From contig NZ_FNUD01000002.1 of the NCBI RefSeq assembly GCF_900106095.1, forward strand, positions 558,001 to 622,000: a stretch of 64,000 nucleotides of DNA. The letters run 5' to 3'. Position 1 is the stretch's first letter. Every line of letters starts with the position of its first letter. Source of the stretch: Pseudomonas deceptionensis (GTDB lineage Bacteria; Pseudomonadota; Gammaproteobacteria; Pseudomonadales; Pseudomonadaceae). Below, piece by piece: positions 8,063-16,853 of the stretch. The notes under the pieces were generated by a model. It made no database searches. It saw nothing but the letters and a program-made list of their open reading frames with translations, and was not told where the DNA came from. The translations under genes and the position numbers were made by a program.

Positions 8063-8783
8063 GTCCATTTTGGTCACAGGCTCCAGCCGTGGCATCGGCC
8101 GCGCCATTGCCCTGCGTCTGGCGCAAGCCGGTTTTGACCTGGTGCTGCATTGCCGCAGTGGCCGCAGCGAAGCCGACGCCGTCATGGCTGAAGTCCAGGC
8201 ATTGGGCCGCAGCGCCCGAGTGCTGCAATTCGACGTGTCGCAGCGGGCTGAGTGCAAAGCCATTCTGGAAGCCGACGTTGAAGAGCATGGCGCCTACTAC
8301 GGCGTAGTGCTCAACGCCGGCCTGACCCGCGACGGTGCCTTTCCGGCACTGAGCGAAGACGATTGGGACGTGGTGATGCGCACCAACCTCGACGGTTTTT
8401 ACAACGTGCTGCACCCGGTGATGATGCCGATGATCCGTCGCCGCGCTGCCGGGCGCATCGTCTGCATCACCTCGGTATCGGGCCTGATCGGCAATCGCGG
8501 GCAGGTCAACTACAGCGCCTCCAAGGCGGGCTTGATCGGCGCCGCCAAGGCCCTGGCCATCGAACTGGGCAAACGCAAAATCACCGTCAACTGCGTTGCA
8601 CCGGGCCTGATCGACACCGCCATGCTCGACGAAAACGTACCGGTAGAAGAACTGATGAAAATGATCCCCGCCCAACGCATGGGCACCCCGGAAGAAGTCG
8701 CGGGGGCGGTTAACTTTTTGATGTCGGCCGAAGCGGGTTACATCACCCGTCAGGTGCTGGCCGTCAATGGAGGCCTGTGCTGA
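8055..8783 (+). CDS. apeQ: 3-oxoacyl-ACP reductase (FabG-like SDR) of aryl polyene synthesis
   Basis: A 242-residue short-chain dehydrogenase. TGSSRGIG (residues 8-15) is the NADP(H) motif, NAG at 87-89 stabilises the core, and Asn111, Ser140, Tyr153 and Lys157 form the catalytic tetrad. Start ATG 8055 is preferred to the GTG-type codon 27 bases upstream because CAGGAGA precedes it and the family starts directly before the first beta strand. The enzyme reduces 3-ketoacyl-ACP intermediates between the KS and dehydratase steps. It is coupled to the next gene by TGATG at 8781-8785. Confidence 0.9.
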   Translation: MTESILVTGSSRGIGRAIALRLAQAGFDLVLHCRSGRSEADAVMAEVQALGRSARVLQFDVSQRAECKAILEADVEEHGAYYGVVLNAGLTRDGAFPALSEDDWDVVMRTNLDGFYNVLHPVMMPMIRRRAAGRIVCITSVSGLIGNRGQVNYSASKAGLIGAAKALAIELGKRKITVNCVAPGLIDTAMLDENVPVEELMKMIPAQRMGTPEEVAGAVNFLMSAEAGYITRQVLAVNGGLC

Positions 8784-10009
8784 TGAAGCGCGTTGTCGTC
8801 ACCGGCATGGCCGGCATCACCTCCCTGGGCAGTGACTGGGCCAGCATCGAAGCCAACTTTGTGGCCGGGCGCAGCGGTATTCGGCGCATGGACGAATGGG
8901 ATCGCTTCACCGAACTCAACACCCGGCTGGCCGGGCCGATTGATGATTTTGCGGTGCCTAAGCACTGGACCCGCAAGCAACTGCGCAGCATGGGCCGCGT
9001 TTCACGTCTGGCCGTGGGCGCAGCAGAACTGGCGTTGCAGGATGCAGGTCTGCTGGGCAACCCGATCATTCGTGACGGGCGCATGGGCGTAGCCTGCGGT
9101 TCGTCCACCGGCAGCACCGACGAGATCAAGGCATTCGGCAACATGCTGCTCAACTCGGTAGCGGACGGCCTCAATGCCAACAGCTATGTCCGCATGATGC
9201 CCCACACCACCGCAGCCAATATCAGCATCTTCTTTGGCCTGACCGGGCGACTTATCCCGACTTCCAGCGCCTGCACCAGCGGCAGCCAGGGCATCGGTTA
9301 CGCCTACGAAGCGATCAAGTTCGGTCGCCTGCCGCTGATGCTCGCAGGCGGTGCAGAAGAACTGTGCCCTACCGAGGCGATGGTGTTCGACGCCCTGTAC
9401 GCCACCAGCCTGAAAAACGACGCCCCCCACACCAGCCCACGCCCCTATGACAGTGGTCGCGACGGGCTCGTGATCGGTGAAGGTGGCGGCATGCTGGTGC
9501 TCGAAGAGCTGGAACACGCACTCGCCCGTGGCGCGCACATCCATGCTGAAATCGTCGGTTTTGGCAGCAACGCCGACGGCCAGCACACCACCCGCCCGGA
9601 AGTCAGCACCATGCGCCGGGCGATGGAGCTGGCACTGGAAGACGCGGGGATTGGCGCGGATGCCATCGGCTATGTAAACGGCCACGGTACCGCCACTGAA
9701 CAGGGCGATATTGCCGAGACACTGGCCACCAGCGAGCTGTTCGGCCAACACATGCCCATCAGCTCGCAGAAGAGCTTTCTGGGCCACACCCTGGGCGCCT
9801 GTGGCGCGCTGGAGTCGTGGTTCAGCATCGAGATGATGAACCGCGACCGCTACGTGCCCACGCTCAACCTGGATGAAGTCGACCCGCGTTGCGGCGAACT
9901 GGATTACCTGCGTAACGAGTTTCGCGTCATGCATAACGATTACGTCATGAACAACAATTTTGCCTTTGGCGGGGTCAACACCTCGTTGATCTTCCGTCGC
10001 TGGGCCTGA
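8783..10009 (+). CDS. apeR: Second beta-ketoacyl-ACP synthase of aryl polyene cluster
   Basis: A 408-residue ketosynthase with Cys164 (SSACTSG), His301 (NGHGTAT) and His335 (LGHTLGACGA), so the condensing triad is complete. ATG 8783, with GGAGG nine bases upstream, is preferred to GTG 8777, which would leave only three bases. It differs clearly from the first KS in length and in flanking motifs and looks closer to FabF/FabB. In characterised APE systems the last KS (ApeR) probably supports starter elongation. Its exact division of labour with the first KS cannot be read here. Confidence 0.9.
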   Translation: MKRVVVTGMAGITSLGSDWASIEANFVAGRSGIRRMDEWDRFTELNTRLAGPIDDFAVPKHWTRKQLRSMGRVSRLAVGAAELALQDAGLLGNPIIRDGRMGVACGSSTGSTDEIKAFGNMLLNSVADGLNANSYVRMMPHTTAANISIFFGLTGRLIPTSSACTSGSQGIGYAYEAIKFGRLPLMLAGGAEELCPTEAMVFDALYATSLKNDAPHTSPRPYDSGRDGLVIGEGGGMLVLEELEHALARGAHIHAEIVGFGSNADGQHTTRPEVSTMRRAMELALEDAGIGADAIGYVNGHGTATEQGDIAETLATSELFGQHMPISSQKSFLGHTLGACGALESWFSIEMMNRDRYVPTLNLDEVDPRCGELDYLRNEFRVMHNDYVMNNNFAFGGVNTSLIFRRWA

Positions 10010-10028
10010 CACCTCTGGAACCAATGGA

Positions 10029-10466
10029 ATGCCTTACTTGCTGCGTATCACCCTGATTGCCCTTGCCCTGCTGGGCACCGTGTCCTGCACCAACAAACCC
10101 CTGCTCAACCCGGATCGCACGTTACATGCCTCGATCCACAGCGACCGCGCACAGATGCAGCAGGCCATCGTTAAAACACTGGTAGCCCGTGGCTGGACAG
10201 TGCAAAAAATCACCCCGCAGCTGGTACAGGCGCAGATCACCGTGCGGGAGCAATACCACGCCGAAATCGACATCCCGTACAGCGCCGACCACTACCGTAT
10301 CCAGTACCGCGACAGCAGCGGCCTGGACTACAAGGACGGCAAGATCCACAAGAATTACATCCGTTGGGTGCGCCTGCTGGACAAGGGCATCGTGCGTGAA
10401 TTGAAAGACGACCAGAACGAACGCACAGCCAAACAGCTGTCGGAAGCGGCGCTGATAAAACCGTAG
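10029..10466 (+). CDS. Small lipoprotein at the end of the APE cluster, function unknown
   Basis: A 145-residue protein with a hydrophobic signal (ITLIALALLGTVSC) and a lipobox Cys at residue 20. The mature part is mostly beta-prone and highly charged, with a lysine/arginine-rich C-terminal half and no motif I recognise. It follows apeR after 19 bases and is closed by a strong terminator (10485-10508), so it is probably the last gene of the APE operon. It may be an envelope accessory for the pigment, but nothing in the sequence shows how. Confidence 0.75.
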   Translation: MPYLLRITLIALALLGTVSCTNKPLLNPDRTLHASIHSDRAQMQQAIVKTLVARGWTVQKITPQLVQAQITVREQYHAEIDIPYSADHYRIQYRDSSGLDYKDGKIHKNYIRWVRLLDKGIVRELKDDQNERTAKQLSEAALIKP

Positions 10467-10484
10467 TCAACGTCAGAGACAACA

Positions 10485-10508
10485 AAGGCGCCTTTCGGCG
10501 CCTTGTTT
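10485..10508 (+). terminator. Rho-independent terminator of the APE operon
   Basis: Stem AAGGCGCC / GGCGCCTT with a 4-base loop, followed by TGTTT. It lies 19 bases after the last APE gene. The remaining bases up to 10683 show no gene or further structure. Confidence 0.8.
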
Positions 10509-10683
10509 ACATACAGGCTGGTGTGTCATTGCCACGGCCTGCAGGCCTGAACCGCGATGTGATGCGGACGGTGGTGCATTTGATTGAGCAAGTCACAGCA
10601 TCTGTGGATAAGTTGATAACCAGGTACACGCAGCCTGCCTGTTAGAGCGCATCCCAACGCCAACTACCGCTTGAAGGTCACAA

Positions 10684-11022
10684 CTATTGGGCGAGATCGA
10701 TACTGTCATCGGTGCTCTGTCGATAAATCGTATAAGGCAGCACTAGCGTGTCGAGCACGGCGCTCGGTATGAGGTCCAGCAGTCTGAGCGGTAGCAAGAC
10801 TGGCGTTACAAGATCTTGTGTAATCGTTTTGGAAGGACCATGCAAAATACACAGGTCATAAGCCACCCCACTGTAAACACGGGGAATGGAATCGCAGTAA
10901 GTGTTCCTTTTTTGAAGATCACGCCGTGTTACCTCATCACCGCGAACAACCGTATTGATTGTTCCGCACCCAACGAGTGACACACTTAAGCCAATAAGTA
11001 CTGCGTAACGTGCATTACTCAT
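10684..11022 (-). CDS. YceK/YidQ-like small lipoprotein
   Basis: A 112-residue protein. The start ATG at 11022 has GGAGGG just upstream; a longer frame to 11106 adds sequence without signal-peptide character. LIGLSVSLVGCGTINTVV provides a signal peptide with lipobox Cys at about residue 19. The mature segment RNTYCDSIPRVYSGVAYDLC, followed by PLRLLDLIPSAVLDTLVLPYT, is characteristic of the YceK/YidQ (DUF1375) family of outer-membrane lipoproteins, whose two Cys may form a disulfide. The function of the family is not established. It stands alone, convergent with the APE operon. Confidence 0.75.
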   Translation of the reverse strand: MSNARYAVLIGLSVSLVGCGTINTVVRGDEVTRRDLQKRNTYCDSIPRVYSGVAYDLCILHGPSKTITQDLVTPVLLPLRLLDLIPSAVLDTLVLPYTIYRQSTDDSIDLAQ

Positions 11023-11189
11023 GTCAAATCCCTCCAGAAGAGGGCGATAACTTAACGAAAAACTTGTAAAAATAGCGACTAACTCCCGGACTGCATTTGT
11101 AAACAACCATTACTTAGAAATAGCCTACATATAAGTACACGCCTGATTATTCAGGCCTGTTTAACTTTAGGAAGTTATTGGGTCTCACC

Positions 11190-12089
11190 TTAAGCCTTGG
11201 TCACCGTCTTGCGTGTCAGCAAATCCGCAAACGCATTCGCCATCGGTGAGTTGCTGCCTTTGCGCTGCACCAGCCACACGGCCGTATTGGCTCCCGGATC
11301 CAGCAACGGCCGATACACCACGCCCTTGATCCGCATGTGCTGGAACGACGCCGGCAGCACCGACACCCCTAACCCCGCGGACACCAGCCCGATGATGGTC
11401 ATGGCTTCGCCCGCTTCCTGTGAGAAATGCGGGCTGAAGCCGGCTTCTCGCGCCAGGCTCAATAATTGTGCGTACAGCCCGCTGCCATAACTGCGGGGGA
11501 AGAACACGAAAGGCTCGTCCGCCAACGCCGCCAGCTGCAAACCCTGCTCGCTGCCTTCAGCCAACGGGTGATCGGCACGGATGACCGCCACCAGCGGCTC
11601 ACGAAACAACTCCACCGTGCTCAACGATTCAGGCAGCACCAGCGGCCGCATGATGCCGACCTCAATGGTTTCATCCACCAGACCTTCGGCCACCTCGCGG
11701 CTGCTCATTTCCTTGAGGTTCAGATGCACCGCCGGAAAGGCCTGACGGAACGCAAAAATAGCCTGAGGAATACTGGAGTTGAACGGCGCCGATGAGGTGA
11801 AGCCAATCTTCAACTCACCCAGTTCACCCAACTGTGCACGACGGGCCACGTCGGCGGCCTTGTCGACCTGGGCCAGCACCAAGCGGGCCTCCTCCAGAAA
11901 CAGCCGCCCCGCTTCGCTCAGCTCAACCCGACGGTTGGTACGGTCGAACAACCGTGCCCCCAGCTCCTGCTCCAGCGCCTGTATTTGCTGGCTTAACGGC
12001 GGTTGCGAGATACCCAGCAACTGGGCGGCGCGGCCAAAGTGAAGTTCTTCGGCGACGGCGATGAAGTAGCGCAAATGGCGCAGTTCCAT
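11190..12089 (-). CDS. LysR-family transcriptional regulator, divergent from an MFS transporter
   Basis: A 299-residue LysR-type regulator. The winged helix-turn-helix covers residues 1-60 (LRYFIAVAEELHFGRAAQLL, then ISQPPLSQQIQALE), with a periplasmic-binding-like effector domain from about 90 onwards. It is closest in style to the BenM/CatM/YnfL branch. The MFS gene starts on the other strand, 120 bases away. This is the arrangement of E. coli ynfL-ynfM, so this regulator probably controls the transporter and itself from the shared spacer. A T-n11-A-type LysR box is expected there, but I could not fix one with confidence. The inducer is unknown. Confidence 0.88.
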   Translation of the reverse strand: MELRHLRYFIAVAEELHFGRAAQLLGISQPPLSQQIQALEQELGARLFDRTNRRVELSEAGRLFLEEARLVLAQVDKAADVARRAQLGELGELKIGFTSSAPFNSSIPQAIFAFRQAFPAVHLNLKEMSSREVAEGLVDETIEVGIMRPLVLPESLSTVELFREPLVAVIRADHPLAEGSEQGLQLAALADEPFVFFPRSYGSGLYAQLLSLAREAGFSPHFSQEAGEAMTIIGLVSAGLGVSVLPASFQHMRIKGVVYRPLLDPGANTAVWLVQRKGSNSPMANAFADLLTRKTVTKA

Positions 12090-12209
12090 ACAAGCTCCAT
12101 TGAGTCGTAAAACCTATTAAACAGGTCGAACAATATATTGGAAAGAATCGATAGCCACCTATATTCTTTTGCCATTGCCGCTCGGCTTTACGCGTTTCTG
12201 AGGTCCCCC

Positions 12210-13490
12210 GTGAAAACTGCTGTCGCCCCTCTCGCCCACGAAGTCCCGCCGACTGCGCTGGATGATGTTGTCGCTCAACTGAATGACGTGTTTATCGAGA
12301 AAGGCACCCCGATGTTTATGCGCACGGTGCTGGCGCTGTTTTCAGGCGGCTTTGCCACCTTCGCCCTGCTGTATTGCGTACAACCGATGATGCCGGTGCT
12401 GTCCCATGAATACGGGATCAATGCCGCGCAAAGCAGTCTGATTCTTTCCGTCGCCACGGCGATGCTGGCCATTGGTCTGCTGATTACCGGGCCCATTTCC
12501 GATGCCTTCGGGCGCAAGCCAGTGATGGTGTTTGCGCTGTTTTCTGCCGCGGCCTTTACCATGCTCAGCGCGCTGATGCCGACCTGGGAAGGGGTGCTGA
12601 TTACCCGCGCGCTGGTGGGCCTGTCCCTCAGCGGCCTGGCAGCAGTGGCGATGACCTACTTGAGCGAGGAGATTCACCCACAACACATCGGCTTGGCGAT
12701 GGGGCTGTATATCGGCGGCAACGCGATTGGCGGCATGAGTGGCCGCTTGATCACCGGCGTGTTAATCGACTTTGTGAGCTGGCACACGGCGATGCTGGTG
12801 ATCGGCGGCCTGGCGCTGGCAGCAGCGATGGTGTTCGTGAAAATCCTGCCCGAGTCTCGCAACTTCCGACCACGGGCCATGAACCCGCGCAGCCTGCTGG
12901 AAGGCTTCACCATGCACTTTCGCGATGCCGGGCTGCCGTGGCTGTTCCTCGAAGCCTTCCTGCTGATGGGCAGCTTTGTGACGCTGTTCAACTACATCGG
13001 CTATCGCCTGCTGGCTGACCCTTACAACATGAATCAGGCGCTGGTGGGTTTGCTTTCCATCGTCTATCTGTCGGGTATCTACAGCTCGGCGAAAATTGGC
13101 GCGCTGGCCGACAAACTGGGCCGCCGCCGTGTGCTCTGGGCCGTGATTGTGCTGATGCTGGCCGGGATCGCACTGACCATGTTCGAACCCATCGCATTTG
13201 TGATTATCGGCATGCTGATGTTCACGTTCGGCTTCTTCGGGGCACATTCGGTGGCCAGCAGCTGGATCGGCCGCCGGGCCATCAAAGCCAAGGGGCAGGC
13301 GTCGTCGCTGTACCTGTTCAGCTACTACGCCGGGTCGAGCGTCGCCGGTACGCTGGGTGGCGTGTTCTGGCATCTGGCAGGCTGGAACGGTATCGGTTCG
13401 TTTATCGTCGGCATGCTGCTGATTGCCCTGCTGGTGTCCCTGCACCTGGCCAGGTTGCCGGTATTGCCGGGGAATGCGAAAAGCACTTGA
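12210..13490 (+). CDS. ynfM: MFS transporter, YnfM-like
   Basis: A 426-residue major facilitator with 12 predicted membrane helices. GTPMFMRTVLALFSGGFATF and ALLYCVQPMMPVLSHEYG near the N-terminus and GPISDAFGRKPVM (the MFS loop 2-3 motif) are nearly those of E. coli YnfM, which is 417 residues long. GTG 12210 is chosen because GAGG lies 6 bases upstream and the length fits; an upstream TTG at 12138 would add 24 residues without family support. Substrate unknown; the family includes arabinose- and drug-type exporters. Probably controlled by the divergent LysR gene. Confidence 0.85.
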   Translation: MKTAVAPLAHEVPPTALDDVVAQLNDVFIEKGTPMFMRTVLALFSGGFATFALLYCVQPMMPVLSHEYGINAAQSSLILSVATAMLAIGLLITGPISDAFGRKPVMVFALFSAAAFTMLSALMPTWEGVLITRALVGLSLSGLAAVAMTYLSEEIHPQHIGLAMGLYIGGNAIGGMSGRLITGVLIDFVSWHTAMLVIGGLALAAAMVFVKILPESRNFRPRAMNPRSLLEGFTMHFRDAGLPWLFLEAFLLMGSFVTLFNYIGYRLLADPYNMNQALVGLLSIVYLSGIYSSAKIGALADKLGRRRVLWAVIVLMLAGIALTMFEPIAFVIIGMLMFTFGFFGAHSVASSWIGRRAIKAKGQASSLYLFSYYAGSSVAGTLGGVFWHLAGWNGIGSFIVGMLLIALLVSLHLARLPVLPGNAKST

Positions 13491-13540
13491 GGCAATACGA
13501 TTTCGCAGCAGCTGCCGAAGGAACCTGGCATGTGCTCCGT

Positions 13541-13990
13541 TCAAGTCGGGTGGTTGATCTGCAGCCGGGCCTGGAGGCTGGTATCGCGCTTTTCCAGGCT
13601 CAGACTTTCGAAGCGGGCGCCTTGGCGTTCGATGCGGTCGAGCCAGCCCAGTACCGCAACGGCATCCCCGCTCAGGGTGATGCGTACCACACCAGCCTCC
13701 AGCTCGAACTGCTCAACGCTCAACCCCGAATCAGCAGCACTTTCGCTCAGGCGCGAGGCAAACGGCTGATCAGGATCCTGCGCGGCTGATGCAGGCCGGG
13801 CCCGCTGGGCTTCATCCGCAAGCGCCACGTTTTTAAGGAAGAGCGCGTGAGCCGTCTCCAACCTCTGCTGCGCCGGAAGCCAAAGCCCGTAGCCACAAAA
13901 TACAACCAGCAAAAACGCCGCCAGCGCACCACACAGTTGACGATCTCGACGCGACAATTGCTGCCAGCTCTCACGCAAACGCGCTTTCAT
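13541..13990 (-). CDS. gspM: Type II secretion inner-membrane protein GspM
   Basis: A 149-residue bitopic protein. A short cytosolic N-terminus is followed by one membrane helix (LCGALAAFLLVVFCGYGLWL, about residues 19-38), a coiled-coil-prone segment and a ferredoxin-like periplasmic domain ending at LQARLQINHPT. ATG 13990 overlaps the gspL stop (ATGA). With GspL it forms the inner-membrane platform that joins the ATPase GspE to the pseudopilus. It is the last gene of the operon; no gspN or gspO follows. It converges with the MFS gene across 50 bases without clear structure. Confidence 0.85.
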   Translation of the reverse strand: MKARLRESWQQLSRRDRQLCGALAAFLLVVFCGYGLWLPAQQRLETAHALFLKNVALADEAQRARPASAAQDPDQPFASRLSESAADSGLSVEQFELEAGVVRITLSGDAVAVLGWLDRIERQGARFESLSLEKRDTSLQARLQINHPT

Positions 13991-15078
13991 AAAACGTCCT
14001 TCAGGGTGAGTAATGCCTGCACCCTGCTGCCCTGCTGGCTGGCGCTGCCCAAGGTGATCGCCAGTGCGCTCTGCACACCCCGTGTGCGCAGTTGTTCTAG
14101 CTCGGCGAAGCTGGCGGCAGTGATATTCAGTACCCAGCCGACATCCGTGCGCCATTCCATGCGTTGCACTTCAACACTGCTGGCGCCAATCACCTGTTCA
14201 GTCAGTTGAACCAGCCGCGCCATATGGCCGTTGTGCGGGGCAGCCGCTTGTTGTTGCTGCGCCCTGAGTTGCGCGGACAGGTCAACGATGCGGGTTTGCT
14301 CAGGGTAGAGGGTTTTGAAGCGCTGCTCGCTGAGGGCATATAGGCGCGCCGCCTCACCTTCCAGAAAACTGCTGCGCAGGTGGGTGAAACCCAAGGCCAG
14401 GGCAAATATCATCACTAAACCGGTACCAACCCGCCACCACGGCAAACCCTTGCTATGGAGCCCAAACTCGCCTTGCAGCACGTTGATGGCGCCTTTCGGG
14501 AGAGCACTCCAATCAATGTCCCGCTCAATCAGTTGAGTGGGAAAAATGGTTTTTACGGTTGCCAGCGCCTGCTCTGACAACGCCAGCCTGGACTCCAGCG
14601 AACCGCCAATAATCCAGCGCCCACCCCACCAGGCCATGCAGGCCTGATCGTGGGGTAACAGGTCGGCGTCAGCCTGCACACTGACGATGTTCAACCCACG
14701 CTCATGCAGTTGTGCCAATAACGCCTGCAAGCGTTGCTTATGGGTAATCAGTAATGGATAGCGCTGCTGAGCATCCACCGGCCCGACGGCGATGTGCAGG
14801 TCATCAAGGTCGCCCGCCAGTTGATCTTCCACAGCGAAGGCCAGGGCTTGCACGCTGGGCCGACGCCTGCCCGGCCAAGGGTCGGTCAGTAGCCAGCTGC
14901 ACATTTCCATCGGCAGGATCAATCTCACCTCACGGCCTTTTAGACCGGCTGCGGCCGCGCTCAGCGAGGTGTTCTCAACGCTAGCGCCGTCACGCCAGAC
15001 GCGGACGCGGGCGCGCTCGAAGTCCACATCAGCGTTGTGGGCAAACCCTTCAGCCGTGAGATAAAGCCAAGTATTCAT
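13987..15078 (-). CDS. gspL: Type II secretion platform protein GspL
   Basis: A 363-residue protein. The cytoplasmic actin-like domain occupies about residues 1-230, followed by a single membrane helix (VGTGLVMIFALALGFTHL) and a periplasmic ferredoxin-like domain that pairs with GspM. ATG 15078 is chosen over an upstream in-frame ATG because the family starts with a short beta strand (here MNTWLYLTAEGF) and the start overlaps the gspK stop. GspL binds the N-terminal domain of GspE and regulates its ATPase. Confidence 0.87.
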   Translation of the reverse strand: MNTWLYLTAEGFAHNADVDFERARVRVWRDGASVENTSLSAAAAGLKGREVRLILPMEMCSWLLTDPWPGRRRPSVQALAFAVEDQLAGDLDDLHIAVGPVDAQQRYPLLITHKQRLQALLAQLHERGLNIVSVQADADLLPHDQACMAWWGGRWIIGGSLESRLALSEQALATVKTIFPTQLIERDIDWSALPKGAINVLQGEFGLHSKGLPWWRVGTGLVMIFALALGFTHLRSSFLEGEAARLYALSEQRFKTLYPEQTRIVDLSAQLRAQQQQAAAPHNGHMARLVQLTEQVIGASSVEVQRMEWRTDVGWVLNITAASFAELEQLRTRGVQSALAITLGSASQQGSRVQALLTLKDVL

Positions 15079-15932
15079 CAAGAGGATTCGCTGTGTTGGG
15101 GTGCTAAAAAGCGCCGCTGCAAGAGATGCCACTTCCCGGTTTTAAGGTCTCGGGCCACATCGCTCTCAAGGCGCAAACGGCTTTGCCCCAGACGCACCTC
15201 GGTGGTGATCCGAAACCAGCGGCTGTTGATGCCCAGACCCTGGCTATTGATCCCAAGCCCGATCAGCGCCGGAACAAAGGTAAAGTCCTGCACGCTGGCG
15301 TAGCCTTGCAGCGGGCGCTCGGCCACGAGCCTGCGCGCCATGTCTGGGGTCACCCCCTCAAGGGTCGCCAACAGCGTGGCCGGCGCGGTGTTGATGTTCA
15401 GCAGCCCGCCTTTGCCCAACAACGCGAGCCAGGGCTGCATGCGCGTCAACCACTGGGCGTCGACACCGGGCACTTGGCGCAATTGGCTAATATCGCTCAG
15501 GCTCAGCCCCTCTAAGGCGCTGGTGTGTATGGGGGTAACTTCAAGCAGGGTTTGCAGGCGTAACCAGCGTTGCCCGGTCACGGCGTCAACTGGCTCTGTG
15601 CCGAGTAACGCGGTGATATTAAAGCGTGCGGCCAGATCTTCGATCTGTACCTTTATCTGACCATTTTCGGTGTCCAGTGCCGGCGTGCCCGTGGCCCAGC
15701 CTTGCCCAGCGGCCACGACTGCTTTTGGATCGACCAGCAGATCGCGCAAGCGAAGGCGCCCCCACGATTCACCCGCAAAGCTCAATTGGCGCAATTGCAG
15801 TTGGTGAATTTGTTGAGCGCTGCTGTGCAGTGCCAGTCGATGGCTGCGCAGCATGCCGGCGGTGATCAACAGTGCCAGGCTCATGACCAGCAAAACGGTG
15901 AGCAACGCGATACCTTGCTGGGCCTTGCGCAT
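15078..15932 (-). CDS. gspK: Type II secretion minor pseudopilin GspK
   Basis: A 284-residue minor pseudopilin. The prepilin cleavage region reads QQG-IALLTVLLVMSLALLI, with the hydrophobic helix directly after the Gly, and the large helical domain typical of GspK follows (GLLNINTAPATLLATL is a family hallmark). GspK lacks Glu+5, as usual, and caps the tip of the pseudopilus together with GspI and GspJ. It overlaps gspL and gspJ by one base each. It is somewhat shorter than the ~320-330 residues of many homologues. Confidence 0.87.
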   Translation of the reverse strand: MRKAQQGIALLTVLLVMSLALLITAGMLRSHRLALHSSAQQIHQLQLRQLSFAGESWGRLRLRDLLVDPKAVVAAGQGWATGTPALDTENGQIKVQIEDLAARFNITALLGTEPVDAVTGQRWLRLQTLLEVTPIHTSALEGLSLSDISQLRQVPGVDAQWLTRMQPWLALLGKGGLLNINTAPATLLATLEGVTPDMARRLVAERPLQGYASVQDFTFVPALIGLGINSQGLGINSRWFRITTEVRLGQSRLRLESDVARDLKTGKWHLLQRRFLAPQHSESS

Positions 15933-16492
15933 TACTCACCCTCCGGCAGTAACAGCACGCGGCGTACCCGCTCGAAGCGCCCGACCGAAAACTGGACTTC
16001 CAGCGCTTTGGGCGCGCTCTTGGGGGCCTCCTTGCCGATGGGCCAATCGCTGCGCCAGCCGGTGTGTTCGTCGTATAAACGCCAGCTCATCTCACGTACA
16101 TCACTGAGCAATTTTTGCTTTTGCAGCACGGGTAACTCCAGGCCTTGGCTGTAGCGCCAGAGCACACCGTTTTCGAGCTGATAGCTGATGTCTTGAAGTT
16201 CGCTGCGCGGCTGACCCAATGGGTTACGCCAATTGCCACGGCGCAAGGTGAGTTGGTCGGGCGACAGCCTGAAGCCCGGCTGCCTGGCCGAGGTCTGAAC
16301 CTGCAACACGTCGCGCTCGATCAGCGCCACGGCCCGCTGCAGGTTGCGCAGGGCTTGCTCGTGCGCGCTGCTGCTGCGTTCGGCGCGCACGATGCTGTCA
16401 AACAAGCGCCAGCAGCCAATGCCCAGCAACGCAAAAATCGCGATGGCGATCACCAGTTCGAGCAGCGTAAAACCCGCCTGAGGCTTAGTCAT
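15932..16492 (-). CDS. gspJ: Type II secretion minor pseudopilin GspJ
   Basis: A 186-residue pseudopilin with the type IV prepilin motif AGFTLLELVIAIAIFALL at residues 6-23 (Gly-Phe cleavage site, Glu+5). The remainder is the beta-rich GspJ globular domain. It forms the tip complex with GspI and GspK. Processing needs the prepilin peptidase (PilD/XcpA), which is not encoded in this window. It overlaps gspI by 8 bases. Confidence 0.87.
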   Translation of the reverse strand: MTKPQAGFTLLELVIAIAIFALLGIGCWRLFDSIVRAERSSSAHEQALRNLQRAVALIERDVLQVQTSARQPGFRLSPDQLTLRRGNWRNPLGQPRSELQDISYQLENGVLWRYSQGLELPVLQKQKLLSDVREMSWRLYDEHTGWRSDWPIGKEAPKSAPKALEVQFSVGRFERVRRVLLLPEGE

Positions 16493-16853
16493 GTTTGGCA
16501 GCGATCCAGTGGGTCACCGATTGCACGGGCTGCTCGCTGCTCGCCGGGCTGACGCTGAGTTCAACCCGCAGCAAACCCGTGCCAGGCTCGGACACGATGC
16601 GCTGGCTCACGCGCCAGTCACGCTGGGCATAGGTCCGGTTGAGGGTTTGTTGCCCCTGCGCCGGTGGCGGGTTTTGCAGTTGCAATTCGCTGAGATGGTT
16701 GTCGGCCAACCACGCGCCAAACAGTCTGGCCTCAACCCGCGCGCTCTGCCCCAGCACATACTGGCTGGCAGACATGACCGCCGCCGCCAGTGTGGCGAAC
16801 ACGGCGAGTGCGATCATTATCTCCAGCAAGGTGAAGCCTTTCTCAGCCTTCAT
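16485..16853 (-). CDS. gspI: Type II secretion minor pseudopilin GspI
   Basis: A 122-residue pseudopilin with the motif KGFTLLEIMIALAVFATLAAAV at residues 5-26, containing the Gly-Phe cleavage site and Glu+5. The start is set at ATG 16853 because a short leader of about five residues is typical; a start at 16874 would add seven residues. ADNHLSELQL is a GspI-type segment following the helix. It nucleates the pseudopilus tip with GspJ and GspK. Confidence 0.87.
   Translation of the reverse strand: MKAEKGFTLLEIMIALAVFATLAAAVMSASQYVLGQSARVEARLFGAWLADNHLSELQLQNPPPAQGQQTLNRTYAQRDWRVSQRIVSEPGTGLLRVELSVSPASSEQPVQSVTHWIAAKHD

Noticed and set aside
9002..10024. A 340-codon frame antisense to apeR
   Set aside because: apeR on the + strand has a full catalytic triad; the antisense product resembles nothing and has no ribosome binding site.
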